This document shows, piece after piece, positions 42,221 to 51,930 of a stretch of DNA of 64,000 bases. The DNA is from JBFGFX01 sp965232455 (GTDB lineage: Bacteria > Pseudomonadota > Gammaproteobacteria > Steroidobacterales > Woeseiaceae): assembly GCA_965232455.1 (NCBI GenBank), contig OZ246981.1, forward strand, positions 4,526,001-4,590,000, written 5' to 3'. Positions within the stretch are counted from its first letter, which is position 1. The number at the start of each line of letters is the position of its first letter. The notes beneath the pieces were generated by a model. That model had not been told where the DNA came from. It was given only the letters and a program-made list of their open reading frames with translations, and did no database searches. The position numbers were made by a program, and so were the translations under genes.

Positions 42221-45151
42221 TTACAGTCTGACGCGGATGCCGCCGAAGAATCTCCTTCCCAGTACGTCATAGAGAGAGATATCGACGTTAGCGTCACCGG
42301 CGAGTGAGAAGCCGAGAATCGGCGGCTCTTCGTCCGTCAGGTTGTCGACGCCGAAGAACAGAGTGTAACGGTCGTCGGCGAACGTGTAGTCGAAGTTCAG
42401 GTCCAGGTAGTTAACGGCGTCTCCTTTCGATACCACGTTTCCTGCTCCCGGGAACAAGGAAATCGACGACATGTTGCGCCACTGGAAGCGGCCGGAAAAA
42501 TCGCCTGATCGATAGTTCGTGTTGAAGACGTACTTCGTCTCCGGCTGAATGAAGACATTGAACCCGGAGCAGCTGCCGCCGAAGAAGCCGAGACAGTCAA
42601 TACCGGGCTGGCCGGGTTCGGCAACTGTCTCGTTCTCGAAGGCCCAGCTCGCAAGAAACTGCAGATCGAGCGATGCTGGTCCGAAGAAGGACAGGGCCTG
42701 TCCAAGCTCGAAGCCGTAGTCCGCCTGGAAATCCAGGCCGGTTGCCGTGATGCTTGCAACGTTCAGCGAGCGGGCGTTGACGAAGTCGATCTGGCCATTG
42801 CCGAACCGGTTGATTGCCTGGCAGGTCTCGCTGTTGTTATCCAGATTGTCCGCGCGGAAACAGTTGTTCACCACATCCTGTGCGCTGAGCTGGTTGATCG
42901 CATCGGTAATTTCAATGTCGTAATAATCGATGGTCAGGTTGAGCCCCTCGAGGAACGGCGGAGAGATGACGGCGCCGACCGTAAAGGTGTCGGCCGTCTC
43001 TTCCTCGAGATCAGGATTGCCGCCCGATTGTATGCCGAAGCCCACGTTGATCTGATCGAAGGTGGCGATCTCGGACTGGAGAATGCCCTGTTCAACGCAA
43101 AGCGCCTGCTGAGCTGCCGTGGGCGACAGGTCTACGTCGCAAGGGTCGTCTCCGGCCGAGAAGCCGATGGCGACCGTGTCGAAAAGCTCGTCGAGATTCG
43201 GTGAGCGGATCGCCTGGTTGAACATGCCGCGGAGCCGCAGCCAGTCGGTGGGCGCCCACTCGACGCCTGCCTTGTAGGTGGTGACAGTGCCGATGGTCGA
43301 GTAGTCCGATGAACGGACGGCAAGCTCGAGGCCGAGATAGTCCGCGAATCCGGCGCCCTCCAGAATAGGCACTCGCGCTTCCGCGAATACTTCGGTCAGT
43401 TCGATGCTGGCGTCGATGGGCGGCTCCGGGTCGCCGAACTCGCCGCCCTGGTCCGCGGTATCCGGGCGGAAGTCGAATCGTTCTACACGATCCTCGAAAC
43501 CGATGCCGATGGCCACCGGCCCTGCCGGAAGCTCGAACAGCTCACCCGAAATGAAGCCCCCGTAAACCTGGCGTTCGAGCACATCCGACGAACCGTGATT
43601 CGGCGAAAGAAACGCGGCGGCTTCCGGAGTCAATGAGTTGAGCCCCAGGAAGTTCGCCGGCACGCAGCCGACAAACTCGTTGGTGCAGCGTACGCCGCCG
43701 GGAGCGTCAGGATCGACGGTGACGTCGGATGCCAGCGCTACCCGCAGGTTCGACAGCTGACCGGCAATATCTTCATCCGTTTTCGCGCGCTGATACTGGT
43801 AGAACGTGTCCCAGTTCCAGTTACGCCCGGCAGCGTCGAAGTCTCCCTTCAGGCCAACCGTCGCGTTGTAAGACACGCGATCGTATTTGTAGTTGCGCGG
43901 TCCGGTTTCCACCGAGCGCCGGCCGGTGCCCTGGATGACCGCGGTGCCGTCCCCGTCGGGGTCGAAGGTGGCCGCGTTGGCAATCAGGAAGTCTCTGGTC
44001 GCGGGAAACAGCACGGGATTAATGGCGTAGTCGGGAATGAGATAGTCGCCTCGCGGCGCTCCGCTGGTCTGCAGACCACCCGCATTCGGCGCCTGCTGCC
44101 ATTCGTTTCGGTTGTCCATAACGGCCAACTCGGTGTAGGCCGTCAGGTTTTCTCGGATATCGTATCGGCCCAGCCCGGTGATCTGGACGCGCTCCATCGG
44201 CCGCAGCAAATAGTTGAGGGGTGCAAAATTGAATCGGTCCTCAGGATCGCAAAACGGCTCAACGACACCGGCTTCGCCGAAACGAATGCCGCCGATCGTT
44301 CCCGGGCAGGCGGTTGCGGGATCGAAACTCAGGCCGTTCAAAGCCGCCAGCTGGGTTGAGTTCAGGCCGAGCCGGGTACCGGGCAAGTTGCTCGAACCGC
44401 CCGGCACGAGCGTGCCGCCGCTTTCGAATAATGAAGTTTCCGAATAATCGCGGTTCGAGAAGAAGATGCCGTCGCGGGTGGTATAGGAAACGTTGGCTAC
44501 CGCATTGCCGCGGTCTTCATGGAAGTTGCCGCCGATCGTGAGGTCGAATTTCTGCGTAAACGCGTCGTTTTTGTCCGTTTCGCCGACGTGGTAGCCAAAC
44601 TCCAGACCTTCAAAATCCTCCTTGAGGATAAAGTTGATGGCGCCCGCGATCGCGTCCGAACCGTACACCGCGGATGCGCCGCCGGTCATGATTTCAACAC
44701 GCTCGACCAGCGCGTCGGGGATGCTGGACAGGTCAGTCAACCCGCGGGAATCGGCAGGCGCGAATCGCCGGCCATTTACCAGCACGAGGGTGCGTACCGC
44801 ATCCAGGCCGCGCAGATCTGCCGTCAGGATTCCGGAACCACCGCCGGAGTTGACGCTCGACGTATTGTCCGAGGCCAGCTGGGGCATTTCATTCAGCGTT
44901 TCCTCGATCGTGACGTTGCCTGCGTCCCGGATGTTCGCGTCGCTCAGAACCACTACCGGGCTGGCGGCATCGAGATCCCGTCGAACCAGGCGTGATCCGG
45001 TAACGACCACTTCTTCTATCGTCTCGTCTTCCTGCGCTAACGCAGACGTTGCTGTCAAAGCGGAAAAGCCGGTTGCCGCGGTAATCGCGGCAAGCGTGCT
45101 CGTTAAATACTTCGTCGGCAGATTGCCGGATTGGTTATGCGTCCTGAACAT
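42221..45151 (-). CDS. Large TonB-dependent receptor of the peptide-catabolic locus
   Basis: The 976-residue protein has a signal peptide (LTATSALAQ) and a TonB-box-like TIEEVVVTGSRLVRRD. The plug contains ASPVVVLSDANIRDAG, TIEETLNEMPQLAS, ADLRGLDAVRTLVLVNGRRF and DALVERVEIMTGGASAVYGSDAIAGAINFI, the pattern of the long receptors used for peptides and sugars in Xanthomonads and Caulobacterales rather than siderophores. The barrel ends in FFGGIRVRL. It is divergent from the gntR operon, with a shared AT-rich motif in between, and is probably the outer-membrane importer of the locus. Confidence 0.92.
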   Translation of the reverse strand: MFRTHNQSGNLPTKYLTSTLAAITAATGFSALTATSALAQEDETIEEVVVTGSRLVRRDLDAASPVVVLSDANIRDAGNVTIEETLNEMPQLASDNTSSVNSGGGSGILTADLRGLDAVRTLVLVNGRRFAPADSRGLTDLSSIPDALVERVEIMTGGASAVYGSDAIAGAINFILKEDFEGLEFGYHVGETDKNDAFTQKFDLTIGGNFHEDRGNAVANVSYTTRDGIFFSNRDYSETSLFESGGTLVPGGSSNLPGTRLGLNSTQLAALNGLSFDPATACPGTIGGIRFGEAGVVEPFCDPEDRFNFAPLNYLLRPMERVQITGLGRYDIRENLTAYTELAVMDNRNEWQQAPNAGGLQTSGAPRGDYLIPDYAINPVLFPATRDFLIANAATFDPDGDGTAVIQGTGRRSVETGPRNYKYDRVSYNATVGLKGDFDAAGRNWNWDTFYQYQRAKTDEDIAGQLSNLRVALASDVTVDPDAPGGVRCTNEFVGCVPANFLGLNSLTPEAAAFLSPNHGSSDVLERQVYGGFISGELFELPAGPVAIGIGFEDRVERFDFRPDTADQGGEFGDPEPPIDASIELTEVFAEARVPILEGAGFADYLGLELAVRSSDYSTIGTVTTYKAGVEWAPTDWLRLRGMFNQAIRSPNLDELFDTVAIGFSAGDDPCDVDLSPTAAQQALCVEQGILQSEIATFDQINVGFGIQSGGNPDLEEETADTFTVGAVISPPFLEGLNLTIDYYDIEITDAINQLSAQDVVNNCFRADNLDNNSETCQAINRFGNGQIDFVNARSLNVASITATGLDFQADYGFELGQALSFFGPASLDLQFLASWAFENETVAEPGQPGIDCLGFFGGSCSGFNVFIQPETKYVFNTNYRSGDFSGRFQWRNMSSISLFPGAGNVVSKGDAVNYLDLNFDYTFADDRYTLFFGVDNLTDEEPPILGFSLAGDANVDISLYDVLGRRFFGGIRVRL

Positions 45152-45642
45152 CTCGAAAACTCCCCCTTGGGCCAGGATTACTTGTTTTTTATGCGCTCGT
45201 TAATGCCGAAAGTCGTTTCATGAATGTGTCGGGTTCGTCGCTGAGCAAAATGCGAACAAGCTGATTGTTGTCGGGTGCTCACTCGGGCGCTCACGTTGAT
45301 TTTGTAGATGATCGATCGATTGAATTGCCGATTCCGTTGGTTCTGCTGCGTACGACGAATGTTGGATAAATAAAACCCCGATGTAGAATATATAATATAT
45401 AATCTAATTTGCAGGCATGTCAAAGCATATAGGCGCGCTGTTGCGCCGCCGCCACGCCATTGGACACGGTCTGTTTCTACCCTTCGGGCAAGCGTTTGGT
45501 TACGCAGGCAGCAAATGACAAGGAGAAAAAGCTGCGGTGGGCATCGTTATGAAATTCGGCAATAATAGCCGGCTTCTTAGCAGTTGGTTGCTAACGACCA
45601 TTTAATGACGCGGTAGATCGCCCAAGCGTCGGAGCACATGAA
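45152..45642. other. 491-base divergent control region between the receptor and gntR
   Basis: No gene is seen. The region is much more AT-rich than its surroundings near 45380-45410. It should hold the leftward promoter of the receptor and the rightward promoter of gntR. ACAAGGAG occurs at about 45517-45525, but no good frame follows it. Confidence 0.6.
45388..45400. promoter_or_regulatory. AT-rich motif shared with 54263-54275
   Basis: ATATATAATATAT occurs here and, identically, in the intergenic region between the M24 peptidase and proline racemase genes. Both are divergent control regions of the same locus. It could be an operator for the local GntR regulator or part of two -10 regions. 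Confidence 0.45.
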
Positions 45643-46299
45643 ATGAATCAGCCGAAACGACCACCGACAATGTCACAAACGGTGGCTGCCCAAATTCGCG
45701 AGCAGATTTTGAAACGTGAAATTGCCGGCGGCGAGCCATTGCGGCAGGAGGCTATCGCCAAGTCTTTTGGTACCAGCATCATCCCGGTCAGAGAGGCGTT
45801 GAGGCAGCTCGAAGCGGAAGGGCTGGTCGAACTGCAGTCGCATCGGGGCGCAATCGCCACCGAACTCACACTGGACAAAGCTCGTGAATGGATTCATCTG
45901 CGACGCCTGATCGAGACCGACCTGATCGGACTCGCCATCGACAAGATTACGGACGAGGACATCGATACCGCGAGTCAGATTCTCGGACGCTTTGACGACG
46001 CGATGGATCATCGGCGCGAGATCGAGCACTGGAGCGAATACAACTGGGAGTTTCATTCGGCGCTTTACACGCCTGCAAACCGCCCGGAAACGATGAAGAT
46101 TCTGGCGACGCTGCATCAGAAGTGCGATCGTTACGTTCGCCTTCAGCTGCTCGGTAACGGCCATATCGCGAGGGCCGAAGAAGAGCACCACGAGCTGGTC
46201 GAAGCTTGCCGCAAGCGTCGCAAACGCGCCGCAAAAGCACTTCTTATGCAGCACATCGTCGGCGTCGAGCAGGATCTCATCGAGCAGTTGCAACTCTAG
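45643..46299 (+). CDS. GntR-family (FCD type) regulator of the peptide-catabolic locus
   Basis: The 218-residue protein has a GntR winged helix (IAKSFGTSIIPVREALRQLEAEGLVEL) and an FCD domain: ARRLIETDLIGLAI-like second helix, YNWEFHSALY, and HHELVEACRKRRKRAAKALLMQHI with the expected metal His residues. It is the first gene of a rightward run with M24 peptidase, sortilin-like protein and aminotransferase genes (gaps 51, 34 and 66 bases). FCD regulators usually respond to the acid or amino acid that the local enzymes degrade. Confidence 0.93.
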   Translation: MNQPKRPPTMSQTVAAQIREQILKREIAGGEPLRQEAIAKSFGTSIIPVREALRQLEAEGLVELQSHRGAIATELTLDKAREWIHLRRLIETDLIGLAIDKITDEDIDTASQILGRFDDAMDHRREIEHWSEYNWEFHSALYTPANRPETMKILATLHQKCDRYVRLQLLGNGHIARAEEEHHELVEACRKRRKRAAKALLMQHIVGVEQDLIEQLQL

Positions 46300-46350
46300 G
46301 GGCACGAACGCGACCCGTTTGCGCCTCTTTCGTCATTAAGGAGTAAAGGA

Positions 46351-47727
46351 ATGCGCAAGCTTGGTTGGTGGTCGGTTCTGGCCGCGTTGACGATCACGGT
46401 CTACACGATCTCGCCCGCCCAGGCCGAGGACTCGACGATCTTCACGCTTAAGGGCACGGCCGGCCAGGCGCGCAACGCGCTCGACCGGGCCCGGCACGAG
46501 GCGGCGGTGAAAGCGGAAAAAATGCGGCTCCACCTTCAGCCCGCGATGCGTCGCAACGGCATCGATATGTGGATCATCATGAGCCGCGAGTTCCACCCCG
46601 ATCCCATGCTGGACCTGTTCGGTGGGTACGGACTCTCCGGTTGGTACGGCCATAGAAACGCCTACGTGTTTCACGATCCCGGCGGCGATGCTCCGCTGGA
46701 GAGCGTCATTTTCGGAACCCATCAAAGCGATCACATGCTGGCGTTTTTCGATCGCATCGAGAGTTACGGCGAGGAAGGGCTGAAGCCTCACCTCCGCGAA
46801 TACGTGCAGTCCGCCGACCCGCAACGGATTGCAATCAATCGCTCGCGCACCGTGTCCATGGCCGACGGCATTACCGCCGAAATGCTGGCCTACCTCGAGG
46901 ACGCCATCGGCGAACCCTACGCATCCAGACTGGAATCCGCCGAGTCGCTGATTTTCGATTACGTCGGCGTCCGAACGGACGCCGAACTGGACATTGAAAC
47001 GGAGGCGAGCTGGCGTACCTGGAACATTCTCAGGCGCGCGTTCTCCAACGAAGTCGTGACGCCGGGTACCACCAGCTTGATGGAGATCTGGGGCTGGATC
47101 GTCGACGAATGGAAGTCTCAGCATCTCGAGTTCAACTTTCCGCCCGGGCTCACGGTCCACAGGCAGGGAGAGAGCGAACCTCTCCCGGCGTCTTCGGACC
47201 CGGTTATCCTGCCGGGCGACATTATTCACGTCGATTTCGGCGTGCGGCTCATGGGGCTCGTCACCGATCAACAGCACCTCGCGTACGTGCTGCGTCCCGG
47301 AGAAACCGCCGTGCCGCGCGGCCTGCAGGATGCGTTTGCACAGTCCGCCCGGGTGGCGCAGATCTATGCGGAAGAGCTGAAGCCCGGGACCCCGGGAACG
47401 GAGGTCAAGGCGAACGTGGAGCGGCGCGCACGCAGCGGCGGAATCGATGCACTGATTTACGGCCATACGCAGGGTAACTGGGTGCACGGCGTAGGGGCGC
47501 GGACGGTTCCGGACTGGCCGGAGCGATACGGCATCTTTGCGGTCAAGCCCGTGAAGACGCGCGAATTCTGGTCGATCGAGTTCAGAACGCTTGCGGCGAT
47601 ACCGGAATGGGACGGACAGCTCGTGCCGATTCAACGCGAAGAAGACGCCTGGATCGACGATAACGGTCGGGTGAGTTTCATCACCGGTCCGCAACGGGAA
47701 TTCTGGCTCATCCGCAGCAAGGAATAA
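46351..47727 (+). CDS. Exported M24-family metallopeptidase (aminopeptidase P-like)
   Basis: The 458-residue protein has a Sec signal (SVLAALTITVYTISPAQAE), a creatinase-like N-terminal domain, and a pita-bread domain. The metal ligands are HVDFGVRLMGLVTDQQ (Asp, Asp), GNWVHGVGAR (His), FWSIEFRTLAAIPEW (Glu) and VPIQREEDAWI (Glu). M24 enzymes of this kind release an N-terminal residue before proline. The second Asp lies in TDQQH rather than the usual TR/SR context. A ribosome binding site (AAGGAG) precedes the ATG. It is the second gene of the gntR run. Confidence 0.9.
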   Translation: MRKLGWWSVLAALTITVYTISPAQAEDSTIFTLKGTAGQARNALDRARHEAAVKAEKMRLHLQPAMRRNGIDMWIIMSREFHPDPMLDLFGGYGLSGWYGHRNAYVFHDPGGDAPLESVIFGTHQSDHMLAFFDRIESYGEEGLKPHLREYVQSADPQRIAINRSRTVSMADGITAEMLAYLEDAIGEPYASRLESAESLIFDYVGVRTDAELDIETEASWRTWNILRRAFSNEVVTPGTTSLMEIWGWIVDEWKSQHLEFNFPPGLTVHRQGESEPLPASSDPVILPGDIIHVDFGVRLMGLVTDQQHLAYVLRPGETAVPRGLQDAFAQSARVAQIYAEELKPGTPGTEVKANVERRARSGGIDALIYGHTQGNWVHGVGARTVPDWPERYGIFAVKPVKTREFWSIEFRTLAAIPEWDGQLVPIQREEDAWIDDNGRVSFITGPQREFWLIRSKE

Positions 47728-47761
47728 GAACGAGGGCCATGAGAGCGTCATCGAGGAGAGA

Positions 47762-50560
47762 ATGATGTTCAGCGTCGAGCCCGGGCCGATGGTTTCTTTC
47801 GCTTTCATGAGCACGGTAAACCTCGGCGTCAATACAAAACCGCGACGACTGCTCGCGTGCCTGCTGTGTGCGGCTTGTTGTCAAACCCCGGTCCTGGCGC
47901 AGGAACTCGACCCGTCCCTTTTGACTACGATCGACTATCGCAAGCTCGGGCCGTATCGCACCGGGGCCTGGGTCTCCGATTTTGCGGTGCCGGAAAACGG
48001 TACGGAGCACCTGTACACGTTTTACGTCGCGATGCGCAGCGGCGGCGTCTGGAAGACGACCAATAACGGTACGACGTTCTCGCCGGTGTTCGACGGCAAC
48101 GGCGTCCAGGCGATCGGTGACGTCACGGTGGCGCCGTCGGACAACAACATTGTCTGGGTGGGCACCGGCGACAACGCCAACGCGCGCAGCTCCCATTCCG
48201 GACTGGGCGTGTTCAGGTCGCTGGACGGGGGAGAGACCTGGCGAAACATGGGTCTTCGCGATTCGCATCACATTGCTCGAATTGTCATTCATCCATCGAA
48301 TCCCGACGTCGTTTACGTCGCCGCCATCGGTCATTTGTTCTCGGCGAACGAGGAGCGCGGACTGTTTCGATCGCGTGACGGCGGCGAGACCTGGGAGAAG
48401 GTCCTGGCCGTTAGCGACAAAGTCGGCGTGGTCGACGTTGCCCTCGACCGGTCGGATCCGGACGTCCTGTTCGCGGCGAGTTACGAGATGGAGCGTCGGC
48501 CCTGGGGCTTTGACGCCGGCGGCGAAGGGTCCCGGATCTACAAGACGGTTGACGGAGGCGACAGCTGGGAAAAACTGGCGGGCGGGCTGCCGGGCGGAAA
48601 AATAGGCCGGATAGGTCTGGATATCTATCGCGGCGACTCGAGCATTGTTTACGCGATCGTCGAAAATCTGAATACGCGTCCGCCGACCAGAGCGGAGCGG
48701 GATGAGGACCGGGAAAGAGGGGAAAAGCCCCGCAAACGGATCGTGGGCGGCGAGGTGTATCGAAGCGACGATAGCGGCGCCAGCTGGCGCCGGGTGAACA
48801 AACCCGACGACAATATCGGCGGCAAGGCCCCCTATTCGTTCAATCAGATTTTCGTCGACCCGAATGACGATCAGAGGGTGTTCGTTACCTCGGTGACTCT
48901 CACCAGCTCTATCGACGGCGGTGCGACCTGGCGGGATCTCGATTGGCCCGCGGAAGCGCTGTTTGCGAACAACTTCGGCGACGTCCGAACGTTCTGGATC
49001 GACCCGCGGAACTCCGAGCGAATGCTGTTCGGCAGCGATGGCGGCGTCTATATCAGCTACGACGGAGGTAAAACCTCGGATCATCTGTACAACCTGCCCA
49101 CCGGCGAGATCTACGCGATTGGCGTGGACATGGAAGATCCGTACAACATCTACGCGGGTCTGCAGGACCACGAGTCGTGGAAGGGCCCGGTCAACAGCTG
49201 GTCGGGCGCGGTAACGCTCGAGGACTGGGTCGTTGTCGGGCTCTGGGACGGCATGTACAACCAGGTCGACCCGGTGGACAGTCGCCGGCTGTATACGACC
49301 GCGCAGTTCGGCGGCCATCGGCGGGTAGACCAGCAGCAGGGTTCGCGGCAGAACATCCAACCGCCGGGCGCCGAGCCGGAGTCTCGGCGCCGATTCCCGT
49401 GGACGCCGGCCATCCAGATATCTCCACACGATCGGAACGTCATCTACACCGGTTCATCAACGCTCCTTCGTTCGCAGGATCGTGGGAATACCTGGCGGGA
49501 AATCAGCCCCGACCTGACGAATCGCACCCTGCAATCGGAGGGTGGGCGCTGTGTGGATGCGGGCAACGAGCAGGGCTGGATCAATTTCTGCACGATCACG
49601 AGTCACGACGAATCCGTACTGCGGCCCGGTCTGATCTGGGCGGGCACGGACGACGGTCGCGTGCACGTTACCGAGGACGGCGGGCGAAACTGGCGCGACC
49701 GGACCTCGAATCTGGCGCTTGCCGGAGCGCCCGAGGACTACTGGGTTTCGCGCGTTCGTGCATCGCGTTATGTTCCCGGTGTCGCCTACGTGACCAAGAA
49801 CGGCTTTCGTTTCGATCGTTTCGATCCGCAGGTCTACAAAACGGCCGATTTCGGCGAAACCTGGACGTCGATTGCGGCCAACCTGCCGCCCAGTCCCGTC
49901 AACGTCATTCTCGAGGATCCGCGGCGTCCCGAGCTTCTCTATCTGGGTAACGACCAGGGTGCGTACGCCAGCATCGACGGCGGCGCCAGCTGGACCTCTT
50001 TGCAGATGGACATGCCGGCCGTTCCGGTGAAAGATCTGGTCGTGCACCCGCGCGAAAACGATTTGATACTGGGCACCTACGGCCGCGGGCTCTATGTCAC
50101 CGACGTTTCCGTCCTGCAGGAATTGTCGCCGGAAGTGCTCGAGAAGGACCTGCACGTCTTCGCCATTGAAAGCAACGTCCTGCGGCACTCGGAGCGAAAG
50201 GAATGGGGCGCCTATCACATGGCGGGAGATCGACACCTCGCCACGGAGAATGAACCTGCCGGGTTGACGATCAACTACTATCTGAAGGACTCGCTCGAAG
50301 AAGCCGTGAGCATCGTAATCCGGGATGCGTTGGGGAACGAGGTGGCCAGTCTCGAGGGCGACGGCGGAAAAGGCGTCAACCAGGTGCATTGGGACACGGC
50401 CGAAATCGACGGCCTCGAGTCGGGCATCTACAGGATCGCCTTGTCTGCCGGCGACATGACGAGCACGACGTTCGGCAAGCTGCTGCGTCCCCGCGCGTTT
50501 GCCGTCGGTCAGTCCGGCCGGGATTCGACGGCCGACGAGCTGAATCGAACCCGGCCCTGA
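47762..50560 (+). CDS. Exported sortilin/VPS10-like BNR (Asp-box) propeller protein
   Basis: The protein has about 930 residues, a signal peptide (RRLLACLLCAACCQTPVLAQ), and at least ten Asp-box turns of the S-x-DGG-x-[TS]W type (SLDGGETW, SRDGGETW, TVDGGDSW, SIDGGATW, SQDRGNTW, TEDGGRNW, SIDGGASW). That gives the large sortilin-type propeller found in exported bacterial proteins annotated as glycosyl hydrolases. A C-terminal beta domain (INYYLKDSLEEAVSIVIRDALGNEV, IDGLESGIYRIAL) resembles FlgD-like Ig domains. No glycosidase catalytic residues are obvious, so a peptide-binding role is as likely. ATG codons at 47762, 47765 and 47807 compete; GGAGAG favours the first two. Confidence 0.88.
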   Translation: MMFSVEPGPMVSFAFMSTVNLGVNTKPRRLLACLLCAACCQTPVLAQELDPSLLTTIDYRKLGPYRTGAWVSDFAVPENGTEHLYTFYVAMRSGGVWKTTNNGTTFSPVFDGNGVQAIGDVTVAPSDNNIVWVGTGDNANARSSHSGLGVFRSLDGGETWRNMGLRDSHHIARIVIHPSNPDVVYVAAIGHLFSANEERGLFRSRDGGETWEKVLAVSDKVGVVDVALDRSDPDVLFAASYEMERRPWGFDAGGEGSRIYKTVDGGDSWEKLAGGLPGGKIGRIGLDIYRGDSSIVYAIVENLNTRPPTRAERDEDRERGEKPRKRIVGGEVYRSDDSGASWRRVNKPDDNIGGKAPYSFNQIFVDPNDDQRVFVTSVTLTSSIDGGATWRDLDWPAEALFANNFGDVRTFWIDPRNSERMLFGSDGGVYISYDGGKTSDHLYNLPTGEIYAIGVDMEDPYNIYAGLQDHESWKGPVNSWSGAVTLEDWVVVGLWDGMYNQVDPVDSRRLYTTAQFGGHRRVDQQQGSRQNIQPPGAEPESRRRFPWTPAIQISPHDRNVIYTGSSTLLRSQDRGNTWREISPDLTNRTLQSEGGRCVDAGNEQGWINFCTITSHDESVLRPGLIWAGTDDGRVHVTEDGGRNWRDRTSNLALAGAPEDYWVSRVRASRYVPGVAYVTKNGFRFDRFDPQVYKTADFGETWTSIAANLPPSPVNVILEDPRRPELLYLGNDQGAYASIDGGASWTSLQMDMPAVPVKDLVVHPRENDLILGTYGRGLYVTDVSVLQELSPEVLEKDLHVFAIESNVLRHSERKEWGAYHMAGDRHLATENEPAGLTINYYLKDSLEEAVSIVIRDALGNEVASLEGDGGKGVNQVHWDTAEIDGLESGIYRIALSAGDMTSTTFGKLLRPRAFAVGQSGRDSTADELNRTRP

Positions 50561-50626
50561 GGAACGATGACCGCGAGCAGGCGTACCCGGTCTCTATCCA
50601 CAAACACATCCATTTGCGGAGGCGTT

Positions 50627-51910
50627 ATGCCAATAGACAGACGACATCTTTTGCAGGGTGCTGCGGCAACGCTGCTTGCCACGGGGCTTTACGCCGGACG
50701 CGGCCATTCGCAGGACGCGTCCGGCCTCTTCCGGCCGAGCACGAGCGATCCGGACGACGTCGTATTTGCGGCGGCGCGCCGGCAGTTCCTGTTCCCCGTC
50801 GATATCACCTACGGAAACACGGGCACCCTGGGCGCCTGCCCCAGGGAGGTCATGGACGCCTACGTGCAGGGACTGGAGACGCTCGAACAGGAACTGCCGG
50901 ACTGGCCGTATTTCCAGGCCGATGGCGAACCGCTCACCGGCTATCAGCCGATGATGGACGCCCGCAACCGCATCGGCGAGTTCGTGAACGCCAGCGGCAA
51001 AGACATCGCGCTGATGCAGAACGCGACGATGGGCATGAGCCTGATCGCGAACGGGCTCGAGCTGGCGGCGGGCGACGAGGTCGTAACGACCGATCAGGAG
51101 CACAGCGGCGGTATTGGCAGCTGGCGCCTGCGCGCGGCGCGCAGCGGCATCGTCGTAAAGGAACTGTCCCTGGACAGCGCATTGGAAGGCGGCCCGGAAG
51201 CGGTGATCGACCTGTTCCGACGCGCGATCACGCCGAAGACCAAAGTACTGATGGTCAGCCAGATTACTTCCGGCTTCGGCATTGTGCTTCCGGCGGCCGA
51301 GTTGTGTTCGCTGGCGGCCGAACACGGCATTCTTTCGGTCATTGACGGCGCACAGGCCATTGGCCAGATTCCCGTCGACCTGCAGCAGCTCGGCTGTGAT
51401 GCCTACGTGGCGAGCCCGCATAAATGGTTGCTCGCGCCAAAGGGTACCGGGTTTCTCTATCTGCGGCCCGACGTTCCGCAACGCGTCTGGGGAACCTTGG
51501 CGGGGTCTCACTACGACGACTGGGATTCCGGCGCCTTCCGCTTCATGCAATTCGGCACGGGCAGCGTGCCGATCGTCGACGGGCTCATGGCGGCATTCGA
51601 TTTCATCGATGCCATCGGGCTGCAGCGCATCGTGCGTTGGGATCACGCCCTGAACAGTCGCTTGCGCGACGGGCTGGAGTCGATATCGTCGGTGCATATC
51701 ACGTCGCCCGCTGACCGGCGTTTCGCCGCGGCCATAACCACCTTCCGCGTTGAAGGGGTGAGCGCACGCGATCTGCAAAATGCGTTGTGGGAACGGAAAA
51801 TACGTGTTCGGGCGCAGAACGATGCGAATGGCGTTCGATTCTGCACGCACCTTTATGCGGCGCCGCAGGACGTCGACCGCGCGCTCGAGGTTATTTCATC
51901 GCTCGCCTAG
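50627..51910 (+). CDS. Tat-exported class V aminotransferase-fold PLP enzyme
   Basis: The 427-residue protein begins MPIDRRHLLQGAAATLLATGLYAG, a twin-arginine signal with an RR followed by a hydrophobic stretch, then a class V aminotransferase domain: ITYGNTGTLGACP, LMQNATMGMSLIANG, VVTTDQEHSGG, SVIDGAQAIGQIPVDL and YVASPHKWLLAPKGTGFLYL. Lys266 of SPHKW is the PLP-binding residue. It resembles isopenicillin-N-epimerase-like or cysteine-desulfurase-like members. PLP binding in the cytoplasm would explain Tat export. The reaction is unknown; racemisation or lyase chemistry on amino acids would suit the locus. GGAGG precedes ATG 50627. Confidence 0.92.
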   Translation: MPIDRRHLLQGAAATLLATGLYAGRGHSQDASGLFRPSTSDPDDVVFAAARRQFLFPVDITYGNTGTLGACPREVMDAYVQGLETLEQELPDWPYFQADGEPLTGYQPMMDARNRIGEFVNASGKDIALMQNATMGMSLIANGLELAAGDEVVTTDQEHSGGIGSWRLRAARSGIVVKELSLDSALEGGPEAVIDLFRRAITPKTKVLMVSQITSGFGIVLPAAELCSLAAEHGILSVIDGAQAIGQIPVDLQQLGCDAYVASPHKWLLAPKGTGFLYLRPDVPQRVWGTLAGSHYDDWDSGAFRFMQFGTGSVPIVDGLMAAFDFIDAIGLQRIVRWDHALNSRLRDGLESISSVHITSPADRRFAAAITTFRVEGVSARDLQNALWERKIRVRAQNDANGVRFCTHLYAAPQDVDRALEVISSLA

Positions 51911-51930
51911 TTTCCCGTTAGCACTATTGC

